Positions 25,030 through 33,889 are shown, numbered from the stretch's first letter. The stretch: DNA of 64,000 bases from USCg-Taylor sp050740455 (GCA_050740455.1 JBOIDF010000003.1:1-64000), one strand, 5' to 3'. Notes: a model not told the origin generated them from the letters alone. A program made the numbers and translations.

Positions 25030-25451
25030 TCCGCGTTAGCCCCACACTCTACCTCCGGGAGCGTGATCTCGAGTGGCAGTTCGTGCGCGCCCCGGGACCC
25101 GGCGGTCAGAACGTCAATAAGGTCGCGACGGCGGCGCAGCTTCGTTTTCACCTCGGCAACGCCACTTATCTGCCGGAGACGCTGCGCAAGCGGCTGTTCT
25201 GCCTCGCGCGCGGGCGCATCGCCAAGGAGGCGACGTTGGTGATCGAGGCCCACCGCTATCGCAGCCAAGAGCGCAATCGGCACGATGCGCTCGAACGCCT
25301 CTTCAACCTCATCCGCCGAGCCGCGATCAGTCCAACGCCGCGACTGAAGACCCGGCCGACGCGCGCCTCGCGGAGGATCCGGCTCGAAAGCAAGCGCCGT
25401 CGCGGTCTGCTCAAGCGCGGGCGCAAGGTCGAACCGGTGGCCGAATCATAA
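25026..25451 (+). CDS. arfB: Alternative ribosome-rescue factor ArfB (peptidyl-tRNA hydrolase)
   Basis: A 141-residue ArfB/YaeJ protein. The release-factor motif GGQ is in FVRAPGPGGQNVNKVAT, followed by the conserved AQLRFHLGNA strand. The C-terminus is long and strongly basic (RRIRLESKRRRGLLKRGRK), the tail that probes the empty mRNA channel of stalled ribosomes. It frees peptides from non-stop complexes. GTG start, overlapping the upstream stop (GTGA). Full length for the family. Confidence 0.92.
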   Translation: MIRVSPTLYLRERDLEWQFVRAPGPGGQNVNKVATAAQLRFHLGNATYLPETLRKRLFCLARGRIAKEATLVIEAHRYRSQERNRHDALERLFNLIRRAAISPTPRLKTRPTRASRRIRLESKRRRGLLKRGRKVEPVAES

Positions 25452-25588
25452 CGACACAGCGCGGCGATTCGCGAACAGGTACGGCCTGGGACTGGTATCG
25501 CGGCCGTTAGGCTCTTAGAATGACGGCAACCAGAAGCTAAACCGATCACATTCGATACGTCGTCCGAGAACGACCGGAGGTATACACC

Positions 25589-25915
25589 TTGGATATCATG
25601 GAGCAAATCAAAACGACCATTCATAGCAATCCTATCGTGCTCTTCATGAAAGGAACACCGGATTTCCCGCAGTGCGGTTTTTCGATGCGCGTGGCCGAAG
25701 CCTTGAAGTCCTGTGAGGTGGCATTCGCGCATGTGGACATACTGTCGCAACCCGAGATCCGCCAGAACCTGCCCCGCTATTCCAACTGGCCGACGTTTCC
25801 CCAGATTTTCATCAATGGGGAGCTCATCGGGGGTTGCGATATCGTGATGGAGCTGCATGAAAAAGGCGAATTACAGAAGATGACCCGCGCCGCGGTAGCC
25901 ACCGTGACGCAATGA
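25589..25915 (+). CDS. grxD: Monothiol glutaredoxin, Grx4 type
   Basis: A 108-residue monothiol glutaredoxin with the CGFS active site (FPQCGFSMRVAEAL), the WPTFPQIFINGELIGG glutathione groove and the GGCDIV turn. Such proteins carry and deliver [2Fe-2S] clusters, usually with BolA. A TTG start is preferred: GGAGG is 9 bases before it, and family members begin with a similar MDVMERI sequence. The next ATG would be 18 bases from that site. Stands alone. Confidence 0.95.
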   Translation: MDIMEQIKTTIHSNPIVLFMKGTPDFPQCGFSMRVAEALKSCEVAFAHVDILSQPEIRQNLPRYSNWPTFPQIFINGELIGGCDIVMELHEKGELQKMTRAAVATVTQ

Positions 25916-26089
25916 CACGGCCGCGCGCTCCGTCGGACGCGCCTCCCGCTCCCTTATGCGCGAATTCCCGAGGCTCCGATCCGCGGGTTGGCCGCTGTAG
26001 TGATCCGCTGATCACAACGTCCTTGTTGAGACCAGCGGGAGGAGCTGAGGTTGACAGGACTTCCGTGCCCCGCCGATACGTGCCTTTTT

Positions 26090-26458
26090 TTATAAGGCAT
26101 TTAGCGCCGCGGTTAATTTAGCAACCGATTCTTGCAGCGGAGCCACGGCGGCGGCCGCATCCCCTTTGTCGGCCGCTACGATCGCTGTATTGAGCCTGTT
26201 CTGAGCCTGCTCTATATCCATAGCGGCGTGTTCGCTAACGGCTTCATCGGCCTGAGCGGACGCCGCGCGGGCATGCTCGGCGGTCTCCGGAGCATGTCCT
26301 TTCTGAGCGTGGCCCAAGGCCTCGTTCGCGTGTTTTAGGGCTTCGGTAATGAATTTCTCGACGGCCTCAGGGCTCTGGGACAAATCGTACGCAAGAGCAC
26401 TCGTTGCGGTAAGACTGAGCGCGCCCGCGAGGAGTGCGGTTACAAAATTTTTCTTCAT
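26090..26458 (-). CDS. Small metal-binding protein, SmbP-like
   Basis: A 122-residue exported protein. The signal peptide is MKKNFVTALLAGALSLTATS ending ALAYD. The mature part is a helical bundle with repeated His (EALKHANEALGHAQKGHA, TAEHARAASAQADEAVSEH), like the periplasmic copper-binding SmbP of Nitrosomonas. The C-terminal half lacks His and instead is Ala-rich (NTAIVAADKGDAAAAVAPL), so metal capacity is probably lower. AGGAAC lies at proper distance from this ATG; an ATG six codons earlier has none. Confidence 0.75.
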   Translation of the reverse strand: MKKNFVTALLAGALSLTATSALAYDLSQSPEAVEKFITEALKHANEALGHAQKGHAPETAEHARAASAQADEAVSEHAAMDIEQAQNRLNTAIVAADKGDAAAAVAPLQESVAKLTAALNAL

Positions 26459-26740
26459 CTGTCTGTTCCTTTTCATCGTGTATACGGATTAAAAATCTCC
26501 ACGAAACAGGCCGGCCTCTCCGACCATTCGGTACCGAGCCTTATGGGGATCAGGGCATAGACCCCCGACGACCCCTATTTGGCTTGACCTGCCACATTTC
26601 GCAGGATCCTATATAGATTAACACGATCCGGGTTTTGCGACACGGAGGCCCGGCGGGTCGCGCCAACTGTGGAATAGACTCTCGAGCGAGCGGGTGTAAT
26701 GCAGCGGGTAGTAGAGACGGCAGGAGCCGGCCCGCCGTCA

Positions 26741-27277
26741 CTACGGTGAAGCAGGCAGTCCCTCTTCCTCGATCGCGATATCGACCATCAGCTCGTTGCC
26801 GAGGTTCTCGAGCACCGCGCACAGTTGCTCGGTGGCTACACCCGCGGGCACACTGAGCTCGGCGGTGATCTTGAACATCACCTCTCCCGACCAGGATGCG
26901 CTCGCGCATGTCGATTCCAGCTCATCGATGCTGACGCCACGAGTGGCGAGCGCGTGGGCGATCTCTTTGATGATCCCGGGCCGGTCTTGGCCCGTCGTCT
27001 CGATTTTCACCCGGCGGAGACCGAGGGCGGACGGGCGCACGGGCTCGGCCGCGATGGTTACGGTCAAGCCCTCCGAGCGTAGCCCCTCAAGGGCGGATTC
27101 CAGGGCGGCGAGCTTTTTTTCCGGGACGCTCGCTTGCAGCAGTCCGGCGAACTGCCCGCCGAGCGTCGCCATGCGGCTTTGCTGCCAGTTGGCCCCGTGG
27201 GCGGCGAGGGTCGTCGATAGCACATCAATCAAACCCGGTTTGTCGGGGCTTGTGGCGGTGAGGACTATTACCGGCAT
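26741..27277 (-). CDS. gcvR: GcvR-like ACT-domain regulator
   Basis: A 178-residue protein made of two ACT domains (VLTATSPDKPGLIDVLSTTL and TTGQDRPGIIKEIAHALATR). E. coli GcvR binds glycine through such domains and blocks the activator GcvA. It lies 59 bases beyond gcvP on the same strand, which fits control of glycine cleavage. No gcvA is seen in this window. GGAG precedes the ATG. Other two-ACT proteins exist, but the location favours GcvR. Confidence 0.85.
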   Translation of the reverse strand: MPVIVLTATSPDKPGLIDVLSTTLAAHGANWQQSRMATLGGQFAGLLQASVPEKKLAALESALEGLRSEGLTVTIAAEPVRPSALGLRRVKIETTGQDRPGIIKEIAHALATRGVSIDELESTCASASWSGEVMFKITAELSVPAGVATEQLCAVLENLGNELMVDIAIEEEGLPASP

Positions 27278-27336
27278 GGTCGCGTACTCCGTGATATTTT
27301 CGTTGTAGTATTTCGATGCTCACTGCCAGAGGCTTG

Positions 27337-30279
27337 CTAGGCGATCCTGCTGCGCACGGCAGCTTCCGTGGCTTCGGCGGGCTCGGCATACGCGGAGAGC
27401 GGCGGGCAGGTACAGATCAATTGACGATCCCCGCGCACGTTGTCTATCCGGCCCACGGGCGGCCAGAACTTATCGTCGCGCAGACTCGCGAGCGGGTAGA
27501 ATGCCTGCTGTTTGGTATAGGGGTAGCGCCAAGGCTCCTCTAACAGGAGGCCCGGCGGGTGGGGCGCATTGCGCAGGACATTGTTCTCCGGATCGGTTTC
27601 TCCGCGTTCCACCGCCGCGATCTCCTCGCGGATCCCGATCATGGCCTCGCAGAAACGATCCAGCTCGCGCTTGCTCTCGCTCTCGGTCGGCTCGATCATC
27701 AAGGTATCGGGGACCGGAAACGACATCGTCGGCGCATGGAAGCCGTAATCGACCAGCCGCTTGGCGATATCGTCCACCGTGATGCCGGTGGCCTCCTTGA
27801 TCGGCCGCACGTCGATGATGCATTCGTGGGCGACCAGATTATTCTTTCCTGTATAAAGGATCGGATAATAAGCACTCAGGCGCCGGGCGATGTAATTGGC
27901 GTTGAGGATCGCGACTTGCGTCGCGCGTGCGAGGCCTTCGGCGCCCATCATCGCGATGTAGGCCCAGGAGATCGTCATCAGGCTGGCCGAGCCCCAGGGC
28001 GCCCCGGCGATCGGTCCGATGGTGCCGGCGGGCCCGGCGGCGGGATTGACGCCGCCGACTACGGGGTGATCGGGCAGATAGGGCGCGAGATGCGCCCGCA
28101 CCCCGATGGGCCCGGCCCCGGGCCCCCCGCCGCCATGCGGTATGCAGAAGGTCTTGTGCAGATTGATGTGAGCCACATCGGCGCCGATGAGTCCGGGCTG
28201 ACTGAGGCCGACGAGGGCGTTGAGATTGGCCCCATCCAGGTACACTTGCCCGCCGCAGTCGTGGATGATGCGGCCTATCTCTACGAAAGCCTCCTCGAAG
28301 ACGCCGTGGGTGGAGGGGTAGGTGATCATCAGCGCGACCAACTGAGCGCGGCAAGCCTCGGCCTTGGCCTTCAGATCGCTCAGTTCGACATTGCCCTCCT
28401 CGTCACAGGCCACGACCACCACCTTCAACCCGGCCATGGAGGCGCTCGCCGGATTGGTCCCATGGGCCGAGGCCGGGATCAAGCAGACATTCCGATGTCC
28501 CTCACCTCGGGTTTCATGGTATTTACGGATCACGAGCAAGCCTGCATATTCGCCTTGGGAGCCGGCGTTCGGTTGCAGAGAGAAGGCGTCGAAACCGGTG
28601 ATGCGGCAAAGCCTGTCCTCGAGCTCCTCGAAGAGCTGCAAATACCCTTGGGTCTGATCGAGCGGTGCGAAGGGGTGCAGCGCGCTGAACTCGCGCTGCG
28701 AGAGCGCTTGCATCTCGGTCGTGGCGTTGAGCTTCATGGTGCAAGAACCGAGCGGGATCATCGCGCGATCCAAGGCGATGTCCTTGGCGGCGAGACGCCG
28801 CAGGTAACGCATCATCTCGGTCTCGGAGTGATAGGAATTGAAGACCGGATGGGTGAGCAAAGCGCTCCGGCGCCGCAAGCCTTCCGGTATGCATTCCGCG
28901 ATCTCGGCGTCCAAACGCTCGATGTCGAGCAGTGCGTCGGCTTGGGTCGAGAACACCCGCCAGAGCTTGCGCAGATGCTCGCGGATGGTGGCTTCGTCGA
29001 ACGTGATGCCAAGGTGATCGGCCTCGAACACGCGCAGGTTGATTTGCGACTCACGCGCGCGCGCGCCGATGCGCCGGGCTTGTCCTGGGACCCTCACGGT
29101 GAGGGTGTCGAACCAGCCGCGAGTCACGACCTCGAAGCCGAGTTTTTCGAGCCCGGCGGCGAGGATTTGGGTCAGACGGTGCACGCGGTCCGCGATGCGC
29201 TTCAGGCCCTCGGGGCCGTGGTAGACCGCATAAAAACCCGCGATGTTGGCCAGCAGCGCTTGGGCCGTACAGAGGTTGCTGGTCGCCTTTTCCCGGCGAA
29301 TGTGCTGCTCCCGCGTTTGCAAGGCCATGCGATATGCCGCTTGTCCGAGGCTGTCGACGGACACGCCGATGATCCTTCCTGGCACCGAACGCTTATAGGT
29401 ATCGCGCGTGGCGAAGAATGCCGCGTGGGGCCCGCCGTAGCCCATCGGCACGCCGAAGCGTTGCGCACTGCCGACGACGATATCGGCCCCCATCTCGCCC
29501 GGCGGCTTAAGCAGTACCAGGCTCAGCGGATCGGCCGCGACGGTGACCAGCGCCTGCTTCGGGCGGGCAGCGGTTATCACGGCCTGAGGATCCCGGATTT
29601 CACCGCTGGAACCGGGATACTGAAGCAAGACGCCGAAGGCTTCGTGGCGTTCGAGATCGGTGTAGGGATCGGCCACGACGATTTCGATGCCGAGCGGCCG
29701 GGCGCGGGTGCGAACGACGGCAACGGTCTGGGGATGGCAATCGCGATCGATGAAGTACACATTGGATTTCGCCCGTGAGAGGCGCCGCGACATCGTCATC
29801 GCCTCGGCCGCCGCGGTCGGCTCATCGAGCAACGAGGCGTTCGCGATCTCCATCCCCGTGAGGTCGATGACCATCTGTTGGAAATTGAGCAGCGCTTCGA
29901 GCCGCCCTTGGCTCACCTCGGCTTGATAAGGCGTATAGGCCGTATACCAGCTCGGGTTCTCCAGCACGTTGCGCTTGATGACCGCCGGCATGATGGTACC
30001 GTGATATCCCATGCCGAGCATGGAGACGAAGACCTTGTTGCGCTCGCGCATCCGGCGCATATACGACAATGCCGCGCGCTCACTCATGGGCGGGGGTAGA
30101 TCCAGGGCGCGCTCTGCACGGATGTTGGCCGGCACCGCCCGGTCGATCAGATCCTCGAGACTGCGCACACCGAGGATCTGTAGCATTTGAGCGCACTGCG
30201 TACGGTCAGGCCCGATATGCCGGCGCATGAAATCGTCGCGCATCTCAAGCTCGGTCAAAGACAGCGTCGGCTCCGGCAT
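27337..30279 (-). CDS. gcvP: Glycine dehydrogenase (decarboxylating), P protein
   Basis: A 980-residue single-chain P protein. It decarboxylates glycine with PLP and loads aminomethyl onto lipoyl-GcvH. Both halves are present: the N-terminal one with MGYHGTIMPAVIKRNVLENP and the C-terminal one with the PLP lysine in INLHKTFCIPHGGGGPGAG. The ATG at 30279 follows GAGGAGGAGC at good spacing; a GTG seven codons earlier overlaps that site and is rejected. GcvT and GcvH are not adjacent, so the system is split in this genome. gcvR follows. Confidence 0.96.
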   Translation of the reverse strand: MPEPTLSLTELEMRDDFMRRHIGPDRTQCAQMLQILGVRSLEDLIDRAVPANIRAERALDLPPPMSERAALSYMRRMRERNKVFVSMLGMGYHGTIMPAVIKRNVLENPSWYTAYTPYQAEVSQGRLEALLNFQQMVIDLTGMEIANASLLDEPTAAAEAMTMSRRLSRAKSNVYFIDRDCHPQTVAVVRTRARPLGIEIVVADPYTDLERHEAFGVLLQYPGSSGEIRDPQAVITAARPKQALVTVAADPLSLVLLKPPGEMGADIVVGSAQRFGVPMGYGGPHAAFFATRDTYKRSVPGRIIGVSVDSLGQAAYRMALQTREQHIRREKATSNLCTAQALLANIAGFYAVYHGPEGLKRIADRVHRLTQILAAGLEKLGFEVVTRGWFDTLTVRVPGQARRIGARARESQINLRVFEADHLGITFDEATIREHLRKLWRVFSTQADALLDIERLDAEIAECIPEGLRRRSALLTHPVFNSYHSETEMMRYLRRLAAKDIALDRAMIPLGSCTMKLNATTEMQALSQREFSALHPFAPLDQTQGYLQLFEELEDRLCRITGFDAFSLQPNAGSQGEYAGLLVIRKYHETRGEGHRNVCLIPASAHGTNPASASMAGLKVVVVACDEEGNVELSDLKAKAEACRAQLVALMITYPSTHGVFEEAFVEIGRIIHDCGGQVYLDGANLNALVGLSQPGLIGADVAHINLHKTFCIPHGGGGPGAGPIGVRAHLAPYLPDHPVVGGVNPAAGPAGTIGPIAGAPWGSASLMTISWAYIAMMGAEGLARATQVAILNANYIARRLSAYYPILYTGKNNLVAHECIIDVRPIKEATGITVDDIAKRLVDYGFHAPTMSFPVPDTLMIEPTESESKRELDRFCEAMIGIREEIAAVERGETDPENNVLRNAPHPPGLLLEEPWRYPYTKQQAFYPLASLRDDKFWPPVGRIDNVRGDRQLICTCPPLSAYAEPAEATEAAVRSRIA

Positions 30280-30323
30280 CGCAAAGCTCCTCCTCGGCAC
30301 AGGCTAGTGTATATTTTAGTTGT

Positions 30324-30360
30324 TATGGCGTAACCATACCAACAAGACACCGGTTGCCGT
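30324..30360 (+). repeat. Left direct repeat flanking the TA/nuclease island
   Basis: A 37-bp sequence including CGTAACCATACCAACAAGAC recurs with three mismatches at 33994-34030 in the same orientation. The 3.6 kb between holds the low-GC TA and recombinase remnants, so these may be the duplicated borders of an insertion. Confidence 0.7.
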
Positions 30361-30428
30361 GGCATCGCGGCATAGATGGATCAATGTCGTCAAGGTCCAA
30401 CGATACGCGTGAGCGATGGCGCCCCTGA

Positions 30429-30485
30429 GCCTACCACGAAGCGCTAGCAGGGTTTACCGCCGTCCGTTCGGCGCGCTTGTTGGGC
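30429..30485 (+). other. Weak attC-like hairpin
   Basis: A 57-base stretch whose ends read GCCTACC and GTTGGGC (the latter fits the integron core GTTRRRY). Complementary inner arms are ACGAAGCGC and GCGCTTGT, with one extra G on the left arm. That is the form of a small attC site, but the left core has one mismatch. Confidence 0.3.
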
Positions 30486-30490
30486 ATAGA

Positions 30491-30700
30491 CTACGTATAT
30501 TCATAGACTGGCGTCTCAATGACTCTGGCAGGCTTCCTGTTGCTTTTAATGAGTGCTTGAATGTGCTCTACCGTCTCAGGGGAGAACAACTGCTCTCCGG
30601 TTTCCTTACACACTCGTGCTGGAACGTGCTCAATTACGTAGAACTTACCAGCGTGCTCCAACGTGTACGTCACCTCAGCATAAACCATCGTTTCCTTCAT
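30491..30700 (-). CDS. YgiT/MqsA-like antitoxin fragment or variant
   Basis: A 69-residue protein with the beta-strand part of YgiT-type zinc-finger antitoxins (EVTYTLEHAGKFYVIEHVPA, then RVCKETGEQLFSPETVEHIQ). The leading CxxC pair of the zinc finger is absent and only one Cys remains, so the zinc site cannot form as usual. The HTH that follows in MqsA is also missing. GAGGG precedes the ATG. No matching toxin is adjacent. Confidence 0.6.
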   Translation of the reverse strand: MKETMVYAEVTYTLEHAGKFYVIEHVPARVCKETGEQLFSPETVEHIQALIKSNRKPARVIETPVYEYT

Positions 30701-30775
30701 CAGAGTGCCCTCATCAACCTGTCCTTCGAACCCTTAAATTGACCCAGATGCTAGGGTCAGGCTCATACAGTGTGA

Positions 30776-30946
30776 TTATTTGCGCACGTTTGGTATGGTA
30801 CCGCTAGTCAACTCCTTGTAGAGATCAGTCAGATGTTCTCGGAGGTCATCTTCAGTCTCTCCTTGCGTCCAATAATCAGGGAATTCTTCCAGGTATCCTA
30901 AACAGGTGTCGCCATCGTTCCAGTAAACATACTTTTGTTTGCTCAT
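30776..30946 (-). CDS. HicB-family antitoxin, solitary
   Basis: A 56-residue HicB partial RNase-H-like fold (MSKQKYVYWNDGDTCLGYLE, then YPDYWTQGETEDDL-like core, here FPDYWTQGETEDDLREHLTD). It ends TSGTIPNVRK. HicB usually pairs with a HicA double-stranded RNA-binding toxin directly next to it; none is found on either side. It starts 15 bases after a GTTAGAC sequence that fits an integron crossover core, as a cassette gene would. Confidence 0.7.
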   Translation of the reverse strand: MSKQKYVYWNDGDTCLGYLEEFPDYWTQGETEDDLREHLTDLYKELTSGTIPNVRK

Positions 30947-30949
30947 CAT

Positions 30950-31133
30950 TCGTAAACTCCGTCTAACGGCTAAGTGAAATCCACCCAGTACCCGGGCTAC
31001 CTCGGGGTCCAGCACGACAACGTTAGTTTCTGCAGCGAGACGTGCAGCATACTTCCCGCGGACCAGTTTTCCAGTCCGGCCGCTTGTATTCGGTCCGAAG
31101 TTCGTCAACAACTCTTCGACTAGCCTTCTTCAT
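30950..31133 (-). pseudogene. Frameshifted antitoxin of a BrnT-like pair
   Basis: From ATG 31133 the frame reads MKKASRRVVDELRTEYKRPD, then WKTG. The rest of the same protein continues one frame over as VRGKYAARLAAETNVVVLDP and EVARVL. This is a frequent partner of RelE/BrnT-type toxins. The slip is near 31065 in CCGCGGGAAG. It overlaps the end of the toxin fragment upstream by 14 bases. The C-terminus then runs into a possible attC core and hicB. Confidence 0.6.
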
Positions 31134-31236
31134 AGATCTTTCGTTCCTGTCTCGTCGCTAAACGAGCACTGATGATGCGAATGATGTTGCCTTCCTCGGT
31201 GTGCGACACACGGTGCAGCGTTGCAATAGGCAACAT
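31120..31236 (-). pseudogene. C-terminal part of a BrnT-like toxin
   Basis: The 38-codon frame ends SHTEEGNIIRIISARLATRQ then ERKIYEEG. IRIISAR-AT-RER is the hallmark C-terminus of BrnT toxins. The first half of the toxin (about 50 residues with KHGVSFEEA-like sequence) is not present upstream, where the end of the DUF2442 gene lies instead. Not expected to be active. Confidence 0.6.
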
Positions 31237-31275
31237 GTTCCTCTTTCAAGACGTAGCCAATCACCTTCCGGCACC

Positions 31276-31557
31276 TTATCGTGGTCTGTCTCGCAATACT
31301 TTTTTAGGCGGGTTTGTCTGCTCCAGGGGCAGCATTTCCGCAAGCAGGGTTTCGGGTGCAATGTCCTGTTCGTTTGGCCACGTCACCGCGCCAAACAGGA
31401 TGCTAACCTGATTGAAGTAATGCACGTTTCTGAGCTCAAGGAAGAGGCCTCGATCGAGATAGGGCTTCAGATCAAATATACCCTTGCGCCCATCCTCGAT
31501 CTCCACGTAGATTCGGTAGTTGGGCAAGGGTTTGACAGTCTTGACATCCCAATACAT
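31276..31557 (-). CDS. DUF2442 protein
   Basis: A 93-residue protein. MYWDVKTVKPLPNYRIYVEI, GRKGIFDLKPYLDRGLF and the FGAVTWPNEQDIAPE segment are the DUF2442 core. The last 15 residues after LLAEMLPLEQ are probably an extension past the family end. It follows a DUF4160 gene by 9 bases. DUF4160-DUF2442 pairs are very common and behave genetically like TA modules, although the biochemical role of either is not established. Confidence 0.85.
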   Translation of the reverse strand: MYWDVKTVKPLPNYRIYVEIEDGRKGIFDLKPYLDRGLFLELRNVHYFNQVSILFGAVTWPNEQDIAPETLLAEMLPLEQTNPPKKVLRDRPR

Positions 31558-31566
31558 ATGGCAACC

Positions 31567-31833
31567 TCACAGGGGGGCAATCTTGTAGGGGGATTCACCA
31601 CCGACAGCCAACTCCCAATCGGCCATCAGCTCATCGTGGTGAAGCTCTACCCATGCCTGCACCAGCCGCAATTGCTTACGGGGCAAGTCTCCTGCCAGTA
31701 TCTCGCCATCTGCAATGCCGATGGAAGCTTCAAATTCGGCATACTTGGCATGAATGTGCGGCAGGTTGTGATGCTGATTGTCGATGAGATACATGCGGAT
31801 AATGATCCCATAAAACATTGAGATGATGGGCAT
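31567..31833 (-). CDS. DUF4160 protein
   Basis: An 88-residue DUF4160 protein: MPIISMFYGIIIRMYLIDN, then HHNLPHIHAKYAEFEASIGI, ADGEILAGDLPRKQLRLVQA and ELHHDELMADWELA. Several His may bind metal. It is the usual upstream partner of DUF2442 and is complete. The ATG at 31833 is chosen because the family starts at MPTI-like sequence; upstream residues from an earlier ATG show no conservation. Confidence 0.88.
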   Translation of the reverse strand: MPIISMFYGIIIRMYLIDNQHHNLPHIHAKYAEFEASIGIADGEILAGDLPRKQLRLVQAWVELHHDELMADWELAVGGESPYKIAPL

Positions 31834-31896
31834 GGTCATGGCTCTGTAAAAAGGTCTGTCCCCACATTTGCAGTTATCCGGATCGGCAATGTTCAT

Positions 31897-32112
31897 TTAG
31901 CCCCGCCAAGAATCGAACTTGCCTTCTCGACTCATGCGCCGTACATACAACACCGCGACAAGAAAAGGAAGCGGCCCCCACACAATGAACTCGTATTCCT
32001 TTGGCAGTGCGATACCAAAATACACCTTTAGCGGTACCACAACGAGAGCAACGACAATCGCAGCAACGAAAAACACGAAGAAGAACCAGAACATGATCCG
32101 TAGGGCTGTCAT
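31897..32112 (-). CDS. Small two-helix membrane protein
   Basis: A 71-residue protein with two hydrophobic helices (MFWFFFVFFVAAIVVALVVV and IVWGPLPFLVAVLYV) and a short polar tail. No family recognised. It lies between an attC-like hairpin and the DUF4160 gene, as expected of a cassette gene. Confidence 0.5.
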   Translation of the reverse strand: MTALRIMFWFFFVFFVAAIVVALVVVPLKVYFGIALPKEYEFIVWGPLPFLVAVLYVRRMSREGKFDSWRG

Positions 32113-32142
32113 GCAAATGTTCCTTTACTAACCCATATCGGG

Positions 32143-32231
32143 ACCTAACGGCGCTGCTCACCTGCCGCGCCAATGAGTTTGCCCGCAAGGCCGCCGCCGT
32201 TCTCGCGGTCAGGTGAAGCAGCATGGTTTGC
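32143..32231 (-). other. attC-like recombination hairpin
   Basis: On the minus strand the site ends in GTTAGGT (32143-32149), a perfect GTTRRRY integron core, overlapping the stop of the nuclease-like gene. Inner arms at 32153-32169 and 32204-32222 pair over 17 bases. The upstream arm has two unpaired extra bases (T and A), the extrahelical bases that mark attC sites. The far core (TGCAAAC) is degenerate. Orientation agrees with the cassette gene before it. Confidence 0.5.
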
Positions 32232-33360
32232 ATCATGTTGATCCAAAATTTTATCAGCATACGACTCACTTTCACCAAACTCCTTTGGAAGGAAATCGTA
32301 CCTCTTCAAAGATGAATCAATAGATTTTATTATTCTGTCCTTAAAAACAAGCTTATACTTGGGGAAATGGGGAATTAGAAGCCCAATTAAGTTTTGATTG
32401 GGAGAGCAGTCATCTGCTCCATAATGAAATGGGATGTTTGTAACACACACCAGATTAGGCATCGAATCTTTGTGGTATTTTTCAACTTTTCGGTACTCTG
32501 TTCGAACTCTTTCTAGCTCTCTATTCCCTCTTTCTGCCTTTATGTGAGGGTGATTTACGTCTATGAAAATTATATAAGGGCCATTTACATCTTTTATTAA
32601 TAGCATCTTTCAATTTATCGTAAAGGCGGATCTTCTTGGATTTACCTTCTATTGATCCAAGCACATTCTTTATATTTCTTGTCTTGGCCTCGACATAAAC
32701 TTTTTCTTGGATCTCTTTGTGAGTCGCCAGACATTCTGGCACACGACCATTCAGCCCTGATGTTTCGTCGCAATAAGAGAGATCAAAACCGGCTCGTATC
32801 ATGGTGGCAAACATAAAAAGTTCGTATCTTGCACCATTAAAATTTTGAGTTTTCATCAATCTTTCAATTATAAAATCAGGCAATTCCCCGACGTTTTCTA
32901 AAACAAACAGGTCGTAAGCGAGATGAAGTAAAGCCAATGCTTTTCCGTTTGGCCTTCCCCAAAAAACAGTGCTTCCATTCTCCAAATTGGGAACTCCCCT
33001 TGAATACCACTTTGCTATCTCATGCCTATCCTTATAGTTTTTTCCCAATTCATCTTCTAGCCAAGGATTGCCTAATTTACTCTTGAGATATGAAACCAAA
33101 AAATCTGAAGGAGTTTCCCAGTCATCGTTGGGATTATCTGAATGAACTATTTTGCCGCCTACGGCAACCATTCTTCGACCGTAGGTCTCAACACTTATAA
33201 TCGGAGGCGAATTTCCGAAGTGTATTTGATGATATTGCTCTGAGATTTGTGATTTAAGTTGGAGCGTACGGAACATTGCCTGCGTTTCAGCTGGCAACTC
33301 ACTGAAAGATACAGTGGGTGTGGATTTGTTCTTAACGTCAGTTGAGTTTTGCTCCGACAT
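32145..33360 (-). pseudogene. Nuclease-like (PD-(D/E)xK) protein, frameshifted
   Basis: The first frame (33360 down to about 32596) gives about 258 residues. It includes a candidate PD-(D/E)xK core: Glu180 in GARYELFMFATM, Asp193 in GFDLSYCDE, and Glu224-x-Lys226 in VYVEAKTR. The second frame continues KDVNGPYIIFIDVNHPHI to the end at 32145. The slip is in AATAAAAGATG at about 32596, where one A too many explains it. The region is clearly AT-richer than the rest of the window, a sign of horizontal origin. Full length would be about 405 residues. Possible defence or mobile-element nuclease, not a recognised family. Confidence 0.55.
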
Positions 33361-33549
33361 GTTTCGCCTTATTTAAAAATCGAGGTGTTGAGTTTTAGCG
33401 CATAACTATTGATTAAGTGATTTTCGGATATCACCCTGTGCATTGATATCACAGCGTTTGTCTCGTGACAATAAGGCCTTGTTTTGACGAGCATCGTCCA
33501 CCTGTATATCATCCCCATTAACAAGATACCCAGGCTAAGATGCCGCGGC

Positions 33550-33765
33550 ATGCTGACTCTCCCCGCTGAACTGACCCGCCTCTACGACACCCTGCTGAGG
33601 CAGCAGGGTGTCGCGAGGCATCACCGCCCTCACTATACGAAGTGGCTACGCTACTACTGGGATTTCTGCCATAAGTATGGCTTCGAGCCGAACGACCGGC
33701 AGAGTGTTCCGCCGTTTGACGAGAAGCTACGCATCAAGAATCAGTCCGAGTTCCAACGTCCACGG
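33550..33765 (+). pseudogene. N-terminal fragment of a tyrosine recombinase/integrase
   Basis: The frame LPAELTRLYDTLLRQQGVAR, HYTKWLRYYWDFCHKYGFEP and DEKLRIKNQSEFQ is the SAM-like core-binding domain of a site-specific integrase. It ends at about 33765, where unrelated Arg/Pro-rich sequence follows. The catalytic domain (Arg-His-Arg-Tyr) is gone. It points away from the minus-strand genes, the layout an integron integrase has relative to its cassettes. Confidence 0.6.
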
Positions 33766-33889
33766 GCGCGGCGCCGGCCGCACCCCCGGTTCGCCTTTTG
33801 ATTGTTATAACTGGCTGCGCGGGCAAGTTATTATACCGCGAACGGGCATAATTTTCCTAAAGATGTAAGACGCTCCCTATCAACTGTCA

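Noticed and set aside
27559..29778. A 739-codon forward frame opposite gcvP
   Set aside because: Long antisense frames are common in GC-rich genes; gcvP on the minus strand has full motif content, the other has none.
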